In this document: positions 10,777 through 21,820 of the stretch, in pieces
How the letters are laid out: the number at the start of each line of letters is the position of its first letter
How positions within the stretch are numbered: the first letter of the stretch is position 1
Assembly (NCBI RefSeq): GCF_016086655.4
Contig: NC_052137.2
Location: 3,720,001 to 3,784,000, forward strand
Length of the DNA: 64,000 nucleotides
Reading direction: 5' to 3'
Source of the DNA: Lepeophtheirus salmonis
Taxonomy: Eukaryota; Arthropoda; Copepoda; Siphonostomatoida; Caligidae
The notes under the pieces: generated by a model
Told to the model about the DNA's origin: nothing
What the model saw: only the letters and a program-made list of their open reading frames with translations
The model's database searches: none
Position numbers and translations under genes: made by a program

Positions 10777-11690
10777 ATGTCCGAACTACATTCAAAAATA
10801 TACATGCGGAATTGTGCTGTTGATAAATTTGGTGACGTTGTCGAAATCTTTGGAGTTCATGTGAGCACTGACACTAACATTAAAATAAATTTGAAGGTTC
10901 TGGAACCTTTAAAACAGGCAGGATCCTTCAATAACAGAAGGAAGCTTGCAAAGTACCATAAGATTGTTGAGAAGACTACAAGGGACTTGGTAAAAAAAAC
11001 AACATTTGGCTTTAAAAAGCTTTGGGAAGTACCAAATTCCAAATTTTGACTACCTTAAAACAACAGAAACTAGTTGAGAGATACCATTGGATTTTGACCT
11101 TTCTCAAAAATCAGCAAACACCAAAGATTAATCATGATGATAACGTTAACGTATTTAGTGATGAGAAGATGTTTGTCGTTATTCTGTATCTGATGTCCTG
11201 TATTCTCGTTGGACAGGTGCCTATACAACAATGCTGCTCTACTAAAATTAAGGTATGTTGCAAACTCCAAACAACCTGCCAGAGTTATGATGTTAGGTTA
11301 TATTGGCTTTGATGGAAAATTTTCTCTCCAATATTTATTGAAGACACAGTAAATGCATTAACATTCAAAAATCTCCTCATCCAAATACTGATTCCACTCC
11401 GTGAGGGTATCCTTCTTTAGATTGAGGATTGTGCTCCTGCAAATATTAGCAACGCAGTTCAATCCTACTTGATGAAGAAACTAAAGTCCAAAGGTTCGGT
11501 TGAACGAGTTTTGGTCATCATCAAGCTCAAACCTGAATCCACTTAGCTTCAGTATATGGGAGCATGTAGAGGCTAGAACCTGTAGTACTTATCATTAGAA
11601 TGTCAACAGCCTAAAGTCCAAAGGAATGGACCAAAATGTCGTAAATGTATATCCAAAAAGTATACAAGTCCTTTAGGCCTAAATTGGAGG
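10777..11690 (+). pseudogene. Mariner transposase pseudogene, third catalytic Asp lost
   Basis: A near-complete relic. The N-terminal part is poorly conserved (KLAKYHKIVEKTTRDLVKK). The frame then shifts to LKQQKLVERYHWILTFLKNQ and VNVFSDEKMFVV, which holds the first catalytic Asp (11160-11162). The second lies in IEDCAPANISNAVQSYL (family form QQDGAPAHTS; Asp 11427-11429). The third block reads SSSSNLNPLSFSIWEHVEA where the family has SPDLNPLDFSIW, so the last catalytic Asp is Ser (codon 11545-11547). The tail is NVNSLKSKGMDQNVVNVY. Frameshifts separate the blocks. Its terminal repeats were not found. Confidence 0.8.
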
Positions 11691-13749
11691 CTTGTATTCC
11701 TTCCAAAAATGAATTTTTGATATATATTTGGAAATATTAAACTCATAAAAAAATTGAATAAAGTATTTGCTCATCCTTTTGCAAGTGCATTAAATTTCAA
11801 TTATATTTATCACTCAGAAAACGTTATGACGCATACGGTTTATCAAGTGTATTTAAATCCCAAAAAATGAAACAATAGTTACATACATAGAATAATGAAA
11901 ATACAAGAAATTGACAATAATAAATATTTTTAAACTGATAAAAACTGTTTTTGACCAATCTACTTTTGTCTAATAACTACTTTACACTGAGTCTTTTTTA
12001 TTTAATTTCGACCGGGCAATATTTAAGGCATCCTTTCAATTTAAAATTCAAAGACTCCTAGGAAAAGAGGAAAAATACAAGCATCAGATAGGAGTCATTA
12101 AATTAAAATAATCTTCTAATGTTTTTACTAGGAAAGGCTTGGTACAGAAACTGCTCTGTTTATGTTGATAAATAGATAGTAGAAAATCGTTTATTATGCA
12201 ATCCAATTTCACATTTGTATCCACTACCGGGTCTTACATTATGAGTTAGTCGATCTGCAAGATCATAACTCCAAAAGCACTAAACACTAACCTTCTACTG
12301 TCTTACAAAGAAGGACCAGCCTAGGCTAACTACAGAATAGATGGTGAGATGATTCAACTTCGATTTTACAAAAGATACAACATTTCTCCAATAGGTTCAA
12401 AGTCTTATTATTAATCTTTGTAAATAAGCACCCTCTTGCTAATTTTTAGAGAAACCACTTTTGTTTCGAGTTTGCAAAGGAATTTTGTCAAAGACATCCT
12501 GCATTATTTAAAATAGGGCTGGTACCAAACTGATCCAAACGTCTTTTTATTAAATATCTAGGTGTTTTTTTTTCATGAACTCCTAAATAAAAGGCGTTTG
12601 TTTTCTTGAATGAAAGAAACTAAAGGGACAAGCATAGGAAAAAGGCGATATATATATATATATAAATGAAAAAAAAGTGATTACTTTGATTACTGATTGG
12701 TAAAAATTGACTATTTGGTCTACAATGAACATTTTTTGAGGGGTTTTATTCTTTATGATGGGATTTTTGTAGATAAAAGTTACAGTATTATTCTCCTTGC
12801 GCTCTACAAAAGTCCCATACATAGTCATTTTTGATCAACGGTGTGTGAATAAGTAGAAACACTTTCGATTCATTATTATTTTAAACGTCATGTCCCCTCA
12901 GTCTCTTTAGAAGTAATCAAAACTATAAACTAATTGGTCAACCAAAGACCACTTGATCACTAAATGTACACGGTAGTGGTCATTGTGACACTTATATTTG
13001 TCCATAGGGTGCGTTGAGTATTACTCTGTAACTACTCAATACATCCTTTTCTATTAATTAACAAGTTAACAAAGAAAATATTCAATAGAAAGCATAACTC
13101 GTGATATAATTAATTAAATGCTGAATAATCATAATTATAAAAGATATAATATATTAATATATTTTATAGTTTGAGTTGAATATGCAATAATATATATTGA
13201 GAGAGAAAGAAAATAATAATAATACGATAACTAATAATTATAGAATATTATTAAAAATAAAATTCTTATTTTATGAACCAAAATTTAATTAAATATTTGA
13301 AAGAAAAAGATATTTACTTATAAACTATCAAATAACTAAATATTTATTTTGTTGCTATTTAAATTTGTAAGGCGTCAACATGAAAATTATCTTGAACAAA
13401 AAAGGAGGAAAATCTCAATTGATTTGTTTCTCCTTATTTATGGAGTGCGGATAAATAACTTTTAAGTAATCAGCCTATAAATGTATTAACAGAGTAGGCG
13501 TAGTTTCATTCTAGAGGTGAAATACCTAAGTTTTCTTCGAAATACAGACAGTCGTAGAAAGGACGTACGCTGCCTACTCTTCAAATCAATGGTTTTCTAT
13601 TGCAATCTTTTCAAATCCTTTCAATTTAGTTCCATGAGGCCCTTACCGGACTGAAAATCAATTGTTACATGAATCACTACATTCAAGCAAACCTTGTGTA
13701 TGACCCGACGAAGATTTTTTAAATTAAAAAAATTTATTTATTTTATACT
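11691..13749. other. Long AT-rich spacer
   Basis: No supported gene. It holds a TA microsatellite near 12648-12664. A short acceptor-like tract at 12449 (GCTAATTTTTAG) opens about 27 codons (RNHFCFEFAKEFCQRHPALF...). That could be an exon or a transposase scrap, but it is too short to call. Confidence 0.45.
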
Positions 13750-13848
13750 TTTAATAATGATGAATATCAGATATTACATTTCAATTATTATTTTAATGAT
13801 GATGAATATCAGATATTACATCACAATTATTATTTTAATGTCAATGAT
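13750..13848 (+). repeat. 42-bp tandem repeat, two copies and a partial third
   Basis: The segment TGATGAATATCAGATATTAC with flanking AATTATTATTTTAAT occurs twice, 42 bases apart (GAATATCAG at 13762 and 13804). A truncated third unit (TTTTAATGTCAATGA) follows. The units are nearly identical, so the duplication is recent. Confidence 0.85.
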
Positions 13849-14520
13849 TTCAACTAATCTAAAATAATAATATAAAAAAAAACATCATTTAGCACTTAAA
13901 TAATTAATTATTATAAAATGAGATCAACAATCAGTTCCACAACTTCAATATATACATTTTATTCCTTCCCTTCGAAGATGATTACAAACTATTAAATCTC
14001 CCATTTACACATTCTCAGAGATAGAGAGCCAGCTCAAGACGAAACAAACAACGCTCTTTGGTTGAATTCTATTCGCCAACAGTGTGATTTAAAAAAACAA
14101 CTACCATGTGGCTAGTTGTTTTCCTAAAACTGAGAAGGAGTTCATAATAATAATTAAGGTGGACACGCAGCTTTGAATTAGAGTGGAATTATTCCATTCG
14201 TATACTTCGCCGCGTAGATTACTTTCTGGACCTTAGAGACAATGTTCTCTATTTTGAGACACTCCTCATATTAAGGAGACGTGTCGACAAGTCTATGCAA
14301 CTGGGCCATACAATGTCCTCCACCACTCTCAACATAGGTAAAGCCATTTGACAAAAGTAAAAAAATATGAGATGATGTCTCCCTCTTACAGAAGAACTCA
14401 AGTACTTTGGATCATCAGATATCCCCAAGAACATATAGGTAGAGTAAACTTCAATCTTGCAATCCCCATAACATACAAGCCAATATTTGCTGAACATATT
14501 GGGGTTATGTAGAGGCTATG
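13849..14520. other. Spacer, no supported gene
   Basis: It contains an 82-codon minus frame (14249-14497) without recognisable motifs or splice context. I treat that frame as chance. Confidence 0.45.
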
Positions 14521-14830
14521 ATTTCAAATTTGTGGTATGAGTTAGGATACCCAAGTAGTTTACAATCTTTATTTGATTTCAAGTACTAAAATGAACCACA
14601 TTTCTCATTTTTTTTTTAAATGTAACGCTCAATTTTGGCTACTTTAAGTGCAATTTGGAGAGTTTCCAAAGGGTTGCAAAGAATAAGGGGGAGGGGGGGG
14701 GGCAAAGAAACGGACAATAATTTGTCAAATAATAAAAATGTAGTTCCCACTCAATTTTGAGAGAAATCATTCCAGCTTTTTCACACATTTACGTACAACA
14801 ATTGTAAGGCCACACGTCAAACATTTTCTT
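14521..14830 (+). repeat. R2 dispersed repeat, copy 2
   Basis: Shared landmarks are GTGGTATGAGTTAGGATAC, CTCAATTTTGGCTA, TTTAAGTGCAATTTG, TTCCAAAGG.TTGCA, ACAATAATTTGT and CCACTCAATTTTGAGAGAAA. It includes a run of mostly G at about 14687-14701 not present in the other copies. Confidence 0.6.
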
Positions 14831-15091
14831 GTTATCTCGAAACTAGGACAGCAACAACTGTTAGTTGAAATTAAAATTATGGCAACCTTTTAAAAATAAA
14901 AAAATAAATTTACTAGGAGTAGCGAAACACGCTTCTCAAAAGGTATAACACATTATTGTTAAAGAGGAAGAGGTATCTCGATTCAATCGATCAGAATTGC
15001 TCGAATCAGTTTCCACATAAGATTAGACAATCATTGGAGATTATACTGTATATATTTATTTATATGTGTTTATAGTAATTTTCTGTTTCAG

Positions 15092-15351
15092 GAGTTAATG
15101 GATTTGATGACATAGAAGTTCCTCTCCATGATACTTATAACGTTTATCCTGTAATTTTACCATAATGGTTCATGGTAGATATGATAAAAAGTTTTAGTAC
15201 TTTAGTTAATGATATCTTATCTCCTCCAGCCCTCATCTCTCAGTCCCTCCCCTCTCCCAGATAATGAGACCTTCCATTTACTTTCATGATTTCCCAACCT
15301 GGGAATTGGCTTTATATCTTGATAAAGTCAAGACCCTCTCCTCTTTCTCCA
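15092..15351 (+). CDS. Candidate exon pair (unidentified)
   Basis: A strong acceptor (TAATTTTCTGTTTCAG) at 15091 opens VNGFDDIEVPLHDTYNVYP, ending at 15150 before GTAATT; if unspliced the frame stops at 15163. A second, very pyrimidine-rich acceptor (CAGTCCCTCCCCTCTCCCAG) at 15260 opens a phase-compatible frame (MRPSIYFHDFPTWELALYLD...) that could end at a GTAATA donor at 15352. The implied intron is 110 bases. No family is recognised. The acceptors are good, but both exons are short enough to arise by chance. Confidence 0.25.
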
Positions 15352-16075
15352 GTAATATAACCTTCCTTTTCGAAGTTATTTTATTTTTATTAAAAGATTG
15401 CAGTGATTAAATTTTAACTACCCGATGTCGCTGCCTCCAATTTCGAGATATAAAGAGAAAATATGACGTGCAAACTTATACAATGTACCCAATGTTCCTA
15501 TGACAAGATTTCGAGAAGTAATTTTCCCGTAGGTAATCTTCCTAGAACTCGATTGATATATGATTACTCCTATCTTGCTACATAAGTTGCCCGAAATATG
15601 AGGTAATAAAACTACAAAAGATAATAGGAAATAAATCTTGTAAAATAAAACGAAACAAAAAAAAATTATATTTCATAAAGCTTTATTATAGGTATATCAT
15701 AAAAAAAATGCATTAAAAAAAGAATTTTTTAATATGACAAAAAGGGCATGTTTTAATGATAATTATAGGTAAAAATATAATTTGATTTCTTTAAAATTGA
15801 TTAATTTTTGTACCTATAAAAATAATTAAGCTCATCAAAAAAACTTTTACACAAAAAATTATTTGTTAATTACAAACTTAAAAAAGGGATTGACATGGAT
15901 AATAGTCTGTTTCAATTAATGAAACGATTGTCAAGATGGATTCCTGTGCAGTATACATTGATGGTGCCTAAACATAAAAACAATCTCGACCAAGAAAAGT
16001 GAAAAATCCAAATGTATTTTTTTCCTCATATATACATGGGTACTGTCCTATATTTCATGTACATTTTTTTGAGTA
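15352..16075. other. AT-rich spacer
   Basis: No feature recognised. Confidence 0.6.
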
Positions 16076-16450
16076 TTCAAATTTGTGGGATGAGTTAAGG
16101 TACTTAAGAATTTTGGCAATAGTTTAAAAACTTTATCTTACATAAGAGACTTATATTGCAAAGATCAATTTTGGCTAATTTAATTGCAATTTGCGTCACA
16201 ACAAAAGTGTTCATAATAATAATTTGTTGATAGAAATTGTTGACATTAATTCTGCGAAGAGTAAAAATATAACCAACACTCAATTTCGAGAAAATTTTTT
16301 GTAGTTTGCTTTTATGTTAACGGCCTCTCATTAAGTAATGAAGATAAAACATTTGAAAAAGAAGCAAAAGAGGTTTACAATAAGAAAACACAAATGTATA
16401 ATTTTGAAAATGGGATTTCCAAACACCTCAGGAAAGTATCAGAGAGTTAG
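16076..16450 (+). repeat. R2 dispersed repeat, copy 3 (longest)
   Basis: It carries the full landmark order: ATTTGTGGGATGAGTTA, ATCAATTTTGGCTAATTTAA, AATAATTTGTTGATA, GAAGAGTAAAAATA, AACACTCAATTT.GAGAAA, GCTTTTATGTTAACGGCC, GATAAAACATTTGAA, ATGGGATTTCCAAACACC, TCAGGAAAGT. It is the best template for building the R2 consensus. Confidence 0.65.
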
Positions 16451-16710
16451 TAAAAGCCAACAAAAACTATATATACCACAATGAAGATAAATCCAGGATT
16501 TCTGTTGAAGAAGGAACAAGGATCGCAAGGAGTCTTTCTTCCATATTTTGATAAATATGATGTAGTAACGCCTCTATGGGAAATTTTGGAAGATAAATTT
16601 AGGAATACATTCGAATAGGTAGAGCTCCAAAAAGAGGATTGGTTAGTGGCTATGCCATCAACGACTCGGCTTCACATAAAAACAAACGTAGTCATTACTA
16701 AACTAATATA

Positions 16711-17946
16711 TACTGGCTGTTAAAAAAGTAATGAGACCTTCTAAAAATACAGTTTTGAATAGGTATTCTTGATTAAATCTTATAATTCCGATAATTTTTG
16801 AATATCTTAAATTCTAAGCCTTTGATTGATGTACATGTTCTAAACGCTCATTATGAATATGTCGCTATGGATAATCAGCGCCGGGGCGACCAGCTAGGAA
16901 ATCATGAAGGTCTTAAAATTCAGCAAGGGCACAGTCGGTCGGGTCAAAAATTGTTGGCTGATGGGGACAACCTTTAAGACAACCCCAAGAGTAAAATACC
17001 CACAAAAGTGAAGCCTGAAGACATCATGGCGGACTTTAAGGTCAACCCAATGATGAAGATGTCAGAGTACGCCAAGAAGAAGAAGAAGGTGCATTGGTGA
17101 GGTTGATTGGAAGAATTGAGAGGTAACTCCTGTCCCAACGTCAAAAGAACTATGTTTTCAGCGATGTCAACAACTTTTGAATGATCTGAACCACAAGAGC
17201 AACCGGATATTTTTTTTTCCTCTGATGAAAAGACCTTTACCATTGATCCCTGTCTACAAAAAGCAAAATGATCGGGTTGTGTGCTTTTGGCAAGACTCAC
17301 GACAGCACCAGGACAGTCACCAAGACCAAACATCCGGCCTCTGTGATGAGGGCAGGGTTAGTGGGACCAACTGGAGAGAAAAAAAATTCAATTTACTTTC
17401 GTGTTGGACACTGGTTACTGACGGTTGACTACTTGATGATGTTGAAGAAAAATGTGGTCCCATAGATCACCAAGACCATGAATTAGTCCAACAAGGCCAC
17501 GACGTATTTCAGGAGGATGGTACTCCTGCCCATACTCTTAATATCGTACAAGAGTGGATGTGTAGCAACATGAACTTTTGGTCCAAGAACCTTTGGGGCC
17601 ACCTCAAAGCCTAGATCTGAATTTACTGGATTACTTTATTTGGTGTCCAATTGACAAGAAGGCCTACAAATTCCGCCATCCGAGTATTGATGCCCTGAAG
17701 AACTCTGTTATCCAGAAATGGAGGATCATGAAAAATGACTAAGTTGCCAATGTGTGCAAGGGGGGTTCTGAGTCGGTTCGAGGATGTCATTGAGGCTGAT
17801 GATGGTCACATTCATAATTAATGTGTATTGTTATAGTAAAAATTATTATAAAATAAAGTTTTCTATGTAGAACATCACCCTGATCAATTATGAGAATTTC
17901 AATGCCTACTTAGAGGCAAGTCTCAGTACTTTTTCTCCACCTAGTA
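16711..17946 (+). mobile_element. Full-length mariner (lineage A) with TIRs and TA duplication
   Basis: The left end TACTGGCTGTTAAAAAAGTA with ATGAGACCTTC matches the inverted right end TACTAGGTGGAGAAAAAGTA with CTGAGACTTGC over about 32 bases, at roughly 80 percent by eye. TA flanks both ends (16709-16710 and 17947-17948). The length of 1236 bp is that of a complete mariner. Related but truncated copies lie at 40741-41205 (+) and near the right edge (63640-64000, -). Confidence 0.92.
16867..17800 (+). pseudogene. Mariner transposase pseudogene (lineage A)
   Basis: Starts near MDNQRRGDQLGNH. The linker region ([14 protein letters not shown]... [10 protein letters not shown]) matches the copy at 40978. 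The first catalytic block reads SDEKTFTID, then in the next frame VYKKQNDRVV. The second is DVFQEDGTPAHTLNIVQEWM (Asp 17516-17518; family FQQDGAPAHT). The third is PPQSLDLNLLDYFIW (Asp 17629-17631). The second and third Asp are about 37 residues apart allowing for one frameshift, as in DD37D (maT-like) mariners. The tail is FRHPSIDALKNSVIQKWRIM. All three acidic residues survive, but frameshifts and stops make it non-functional. Confidence 0.88.
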
Positions 17947-17979
17947 TATTATACTTCAGCCGGACTACGGTTTGAGTAA

Positions 17980-19369
17980 TAAAAACAACAGGACTCGAGG
18001 ATTTTGTTCACAGACTGTAGAGGGTGATTCTACCATTTTAGACTATATTTGTTACATATACTAATTTATTGTTTCGTTTTGTCATGTTTATTTTTATTCG
18101 CTGTCTATGTTTTTCATGATTATATGTTATATTTATTTTACATATAAATGTTTCCTTTGTGAAGTTAATAAATTTTTAGCTTTCATCATTTAACAAGTGT
18201 TGGTATAAGAAAATATCCTAGTTAAAAAAAAAAAATCATCCAAATGTGAACATTTTTGGTAATCTAAGTAAAAAAACGTACTGCCGAAATGTTGCAGTTA
18301 TCAATAGCCCCTGACTGGCTGTGATAAACAGACAAAGAAACAGATAGACAAAAATTATTTTTATCATTCTTTTAAAGACGTAAGTAAAAAAAATGATTTA
18401 TCATAAACATTTATAAAAACTTTTGATAGACTTTTAACTTTTCTAAATTTGTTAATTTAGTAACAAGCTGTAGTGTGTAGTATACTCATGACATTAAAAC
18501 ATGATCACGTTTTTTCGCAAAAATATGTAAAATTTGAAAACTTTATGGTCGTTGAGCTACCTCTAAATATTCATAGAAATTGTTCAAATTTTGTGAATTA
18601 TATCCTTTTATCAAAAGAAACGCGTTTGACCCCTCATTTTTTATTTCTTCACAAAAAGTAATTTTATTAGTACCTTCTGCAAAGTTTTAAAAATAATTTG
18701 TATTAGAAAGATAATTAAGTTGAAGTCCATTTTTTTATCTCACATTTATAATTAATCCATTAATTAAATCAATTAGAAATAGTTTTAAACCAATTTATTA
18801 TCCTATTAGTGCTTGCAAGCTTTTCAACACTAATTACAGTAGGCAAATAATGAAACTTCTCAGCATTTTAATATCTATGTATGTATTTAAGTATAAATTT
18901 ATTCTAATAGGTGAATTTTCTATACCCTATAAATCAAATAAACAGCTGAATAATGATGCTATATTTTAGATGCTGCACACAGTGCAACTAATATAAAATA
19001 ACTCTGGATGCACCCGATAGTTTGTTAAAATAGATCAGTTGATGTGCACTATTTATAACAACATGGATATAAAAATATATTTATGAGTCTATGTATAAAA
19101 AGAAAGCAGGCACATAAAGAATATAATGTTCGAAAAGTAAAATAAATGTGGCTTTAGCACCAAATTTAAAAAAAACAACAACTTGTAGGCCTCCAAGTTA
19201 TTGAATATCAATAATTTCCATTGCCACAAATTCTTAATGTCACATCTGATACAAGTCACTATTTTAGTGTTTTAACTCATATATAAATTTCCGATAAAAA
19301 ATAGGGATAAAATGTGTTAAAAAAATACATTGTATCAACTTTTAGTTGTAGAAAATGAAGTTATGAAAT
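17980..19369. other. AT-rich spacer
   Basis: An AATAAA occurs near 18168 in GTTAATAAATTTTTAGC. A frame from CTTCAG at 17959 (PDYGLSNKNN... to a stop near 18050) could be a last exon but is short. No transposon was recognised. Confidence 0.4.
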
Positions 19370-19960
19370 TACAGAGGGAGTACCCAAAAATTTGCAGAAG
19401 CATGACTAAATTACGAAAAAATTGAATTTTATCTGATCAATAAAAGACGACTCCAAACAAGTTTGTTGTATATTTCAATACTATATATAAATATTTTTTA
19501 ATCAATATGTTCTCCTTCACAAGCAATAACAACTTCGACATGCAGAAGAACAGATTGTCAGATCCTGACGATGAAAGCCCTGTCCAGGGCCTTCCAGGCC
19601 GTCATAATGACAGCTCGGACCAAATCTAAATTTGGATTAGAGTTGCAGCAGACAGTCTTCTCCGAAATGCCACAAACTTCAAAGTCCAGGGGGTCGAGTT
19701 TAGGGCTCGAGGAGGGCCACATTGAGGCATGACACAAGTCAGACATATTGTTGCTCACAGTAATATAGGATAATTAGATGATGAAGTAAGATTTTTAAAA
19801 AATAACCGTCCCTAATTGGCTTCTTGATGTTGTAAGCAAGCCGGATGACAATTGTCTCTGAAACCTTCCCAGCACTGAAGCCATATTTCGTAACTTTACT
19901 TGCAACAAGACCTTTGGAATACAACAACGCTTATTCCAACACATTCATCTTTCCTGGGGA
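19370..19960 (-). pseudogene. Mariner lineage B, copy 1, middle deleted
   Basis: On the minus strand the helix-turn-helix part reads SAGKVSETIVIRLAYNIKK. After a gap comes the catalytic third block WPSSSPKLDPLDFEVCGISE, then NLDLVRAVIMTAWKALDRAF and the tail VEVVIACEGEHID followed by a stop. This is a standard mariner C-terminus (SPDLNPLDF ... EAxIxAxGGHxE). The blocks carrying the first two catalytic residues are missing. The 3' flank GCATGACTAAATTACGAAAA is shared with the copy at 45380. Frames overlapping on the opposite strand are shadows. Confidence 0.75.
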
Positions 19961-21596
19961 TCCCTTTTTGTTTTTCAAAGTCCAAACAAATCCAGTCCGT
20001 TTGGGAATTTTGATTCTGGGCCATCCAGTCCCTATAAGTTTGAGGCAATATATTGTTTTAGAATTCGAACCATGTGACAATACATTAAGTGTGTATAGAG
20101 GAATTAAATTTTTATACACAGTCCTTACATAGACCATTATAAAAAATAGGGACAGCTGAGATTTGTAAGTGGGTGGTAAACTTATCGTCACCATAAATAC
20201 ATAGAAAGCATCTCTCTATTTTTGTATCCTAAGATTTCGGGATATCTGAAATTTTGCACCCCTTGGTAACATTATTCTTAAAATCCCTCAAATATAACAT
20301 TATCCAATGCTTTGGTCGTCTAAAAGAAATTTGGTTCTTTGCATTTTTAAAGATAAAAACAAAATTTACCGTTTACAAATACCGAATACTTTGAGTTAAA
20401 TACAAATTGGAAGTACCGTTTAATCATATTTAAGGGCGAGTCGATTCAATGTGCACGTCTTGGAAAATATATAATATTCCATCATTCGGAAAACGCAATT
20501 GTTGTGTTTATTCAAAACATTATTCTTTTGTAAAATGCTACCTTCTTCTTAGCCTCTGAACATACAATCTAGGGATTTCTTCATTTTAGATTCCTCATTT
20601 GAATAGATAGTACACGTATCAATTTATAGCTGTAAGAGATTTCACGCAAGGTTAATTTATTTGGATGTATGTTATGTGACTCAATTAAATTATATATGTT
20701 ATTAAATAGTGTAGGAAAGAGCTAACAATTTTTTTTGTGATTAGTCATCACATATGTATGTACTACTGTTAGGTTTCGATCCAAAATTTTAAACCGGTGG
20801 GATTCAGTTATGATTTGAGTAGACGAAATTTATTCTGGCTTTTTAGTGTAAAAAGGCCGGGATGATACTTATAACAAAATTACTCAAGGCAATAACTCCT
20901 ATGATAGTTTGTTTTCCAATTTAATTTTTATTTATTTTGATTACGATTTGTTCGAAAAATTTGGGATATGATAAGAAATTCATGAATCCAAAATTTTCCA
21001 CAGAGTATCAATATTTAGGAAGAAAAAATATTTCCTTTCTAATAAATTTTTTGTCCCTCAAGGAACTAATTTATCTCCTTTTTCGTAGGGGAAAATTGTA
21101 GGCCCAAAGTCCCGGCTCTCACTTTTTTGACATCATCAACTAGGTGTCTAAACTTCAACTGCAAGTCAAGAAGTAAGATTAACAAAAGGTAGTTTAAATC
21201 TTTTCTTTCAGAAAATGTAAAAAATAATGCGCGGTATATGCGGATCATCTAATTTTTCAAACTTTTTCTCTTTTTTCCCTCAATAAGACATTTTTAGAAA
21301 AATAACTAAAAAGCATCTATATTAACTAAATTAAGAGTTTTTGTCTATTTCCATAAATTGATCGATATGCGCAGCCTAAGAATACCCTGTATTTTTTATA
21401 TATTTTCTAAATTAACAGCCAATATAAACATGAGATAATAAAAAAAAAATATAAGCATATATCAATTTAAAAAGGAAATAATACTTTAAATGCAATATAA
21501 TGGTCAATAACTCGTAGCTAATCAGAATTTTCAGGATTCTCATAATCATTAAAATAGTCTCAATACGTTGGTTAAAATCATGATATTGTCTTCTTT
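19961..21596. other. AT-rich spacer
   Basis: No supported gene. One 55-60 codon plus frame (about 20366-20530, with KYRLIIFKGESIQCARLGKY) has no motif I know and is within chance length. Confidence 0.45.
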
Positions 21597-21820
21597 TTGA
21601 AAAATCAATGTTTTCTAAAAAAAAGTAATGAACATATTCCACAATTTGATGGAAAATCTAGGACTACCACTATACATCAATGTCTACAGGATTTGACTAC
21701 CGTTTTGAATGTATATTACGTCGAAAACGCTACCAATGTAAGGAAACAATCAAGATCAACGAGACAAGGTCAGCTTTAGACTCATTTTGAAAAATCAATG
21801 TTTCTAAAAAAAGTAATTAT
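21597..21820 (+). other. Complex open frame flanked by 30-bp direct repeats
   Basis: GAAAAATCAATGTTTTCTAA with AAAAAAGTAAT starts at 21599 and recurs as GAAAAATCAATGTTTCTAAA with AAAAGTAAT at 21789. Between the repeats lies a less AT-rich stretch with an open frame (NEHIPQFDGKSRTTTIHQCL... NVRKQSRSTRQGQL, stop at 21777). The frame is protein-like but matches nothing I know. The repeats could be a target-site-like or recombination footprint of an inserted fragment, or a local duplication. Confidence 0.4.

Larger units (their letters stand above)
16481..17979 (+). pseudogene. Older open frame split by a mariner insertion
   Basis: A frame from ATG 16481 runs NPGFLLKKEQGSQGVFLPYF ... WEILEDKFRNTFE to a TAG at 16616. 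It then stays open for 30 codons (VELQKEDWLVAMPSTTRLHI...) up to TA at 16709, where the mariner 16711-17946 is inserted. Skipping the mariner and one TA copy, the same frame continues YYTSAGLRFE to a stop at 17977-17979. I recognise no family. The single in-frame stop suggests a decayed gene or transposon frame that was still open when the mariner landed, but chance is not excluded. Confidence 0.3.

Noticed and set aside
16974..17333. 119-codon minus frame
   Set aside because: It is antisense to the lineage-A mariner transposase, whose conserved blocks fix the coding strand as plus.
17961..18061. Frame PDYGLSNKNN... with a Cys and T.EGD order faintly like the Cys-rich part of Wnt proteins
   Set aside because: The defining Cys pattern and the CCGRG block are absent, the frame stops early, and the same DNA continues the frame split by the mariner in another phase. 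Similarity is likely chance.
19845..20194. Opposing 87- and 95-codon frames
   Set aside because: They partly overlap the antisense of a mariner copy and the rest has no motif or composition signal; treated as shadows.
20366..20530. Plus frame with KYRLIIFKGESIQCARLGKY
   Set aside because: About 58 codons, within chance range, no splice context and no recognised family.
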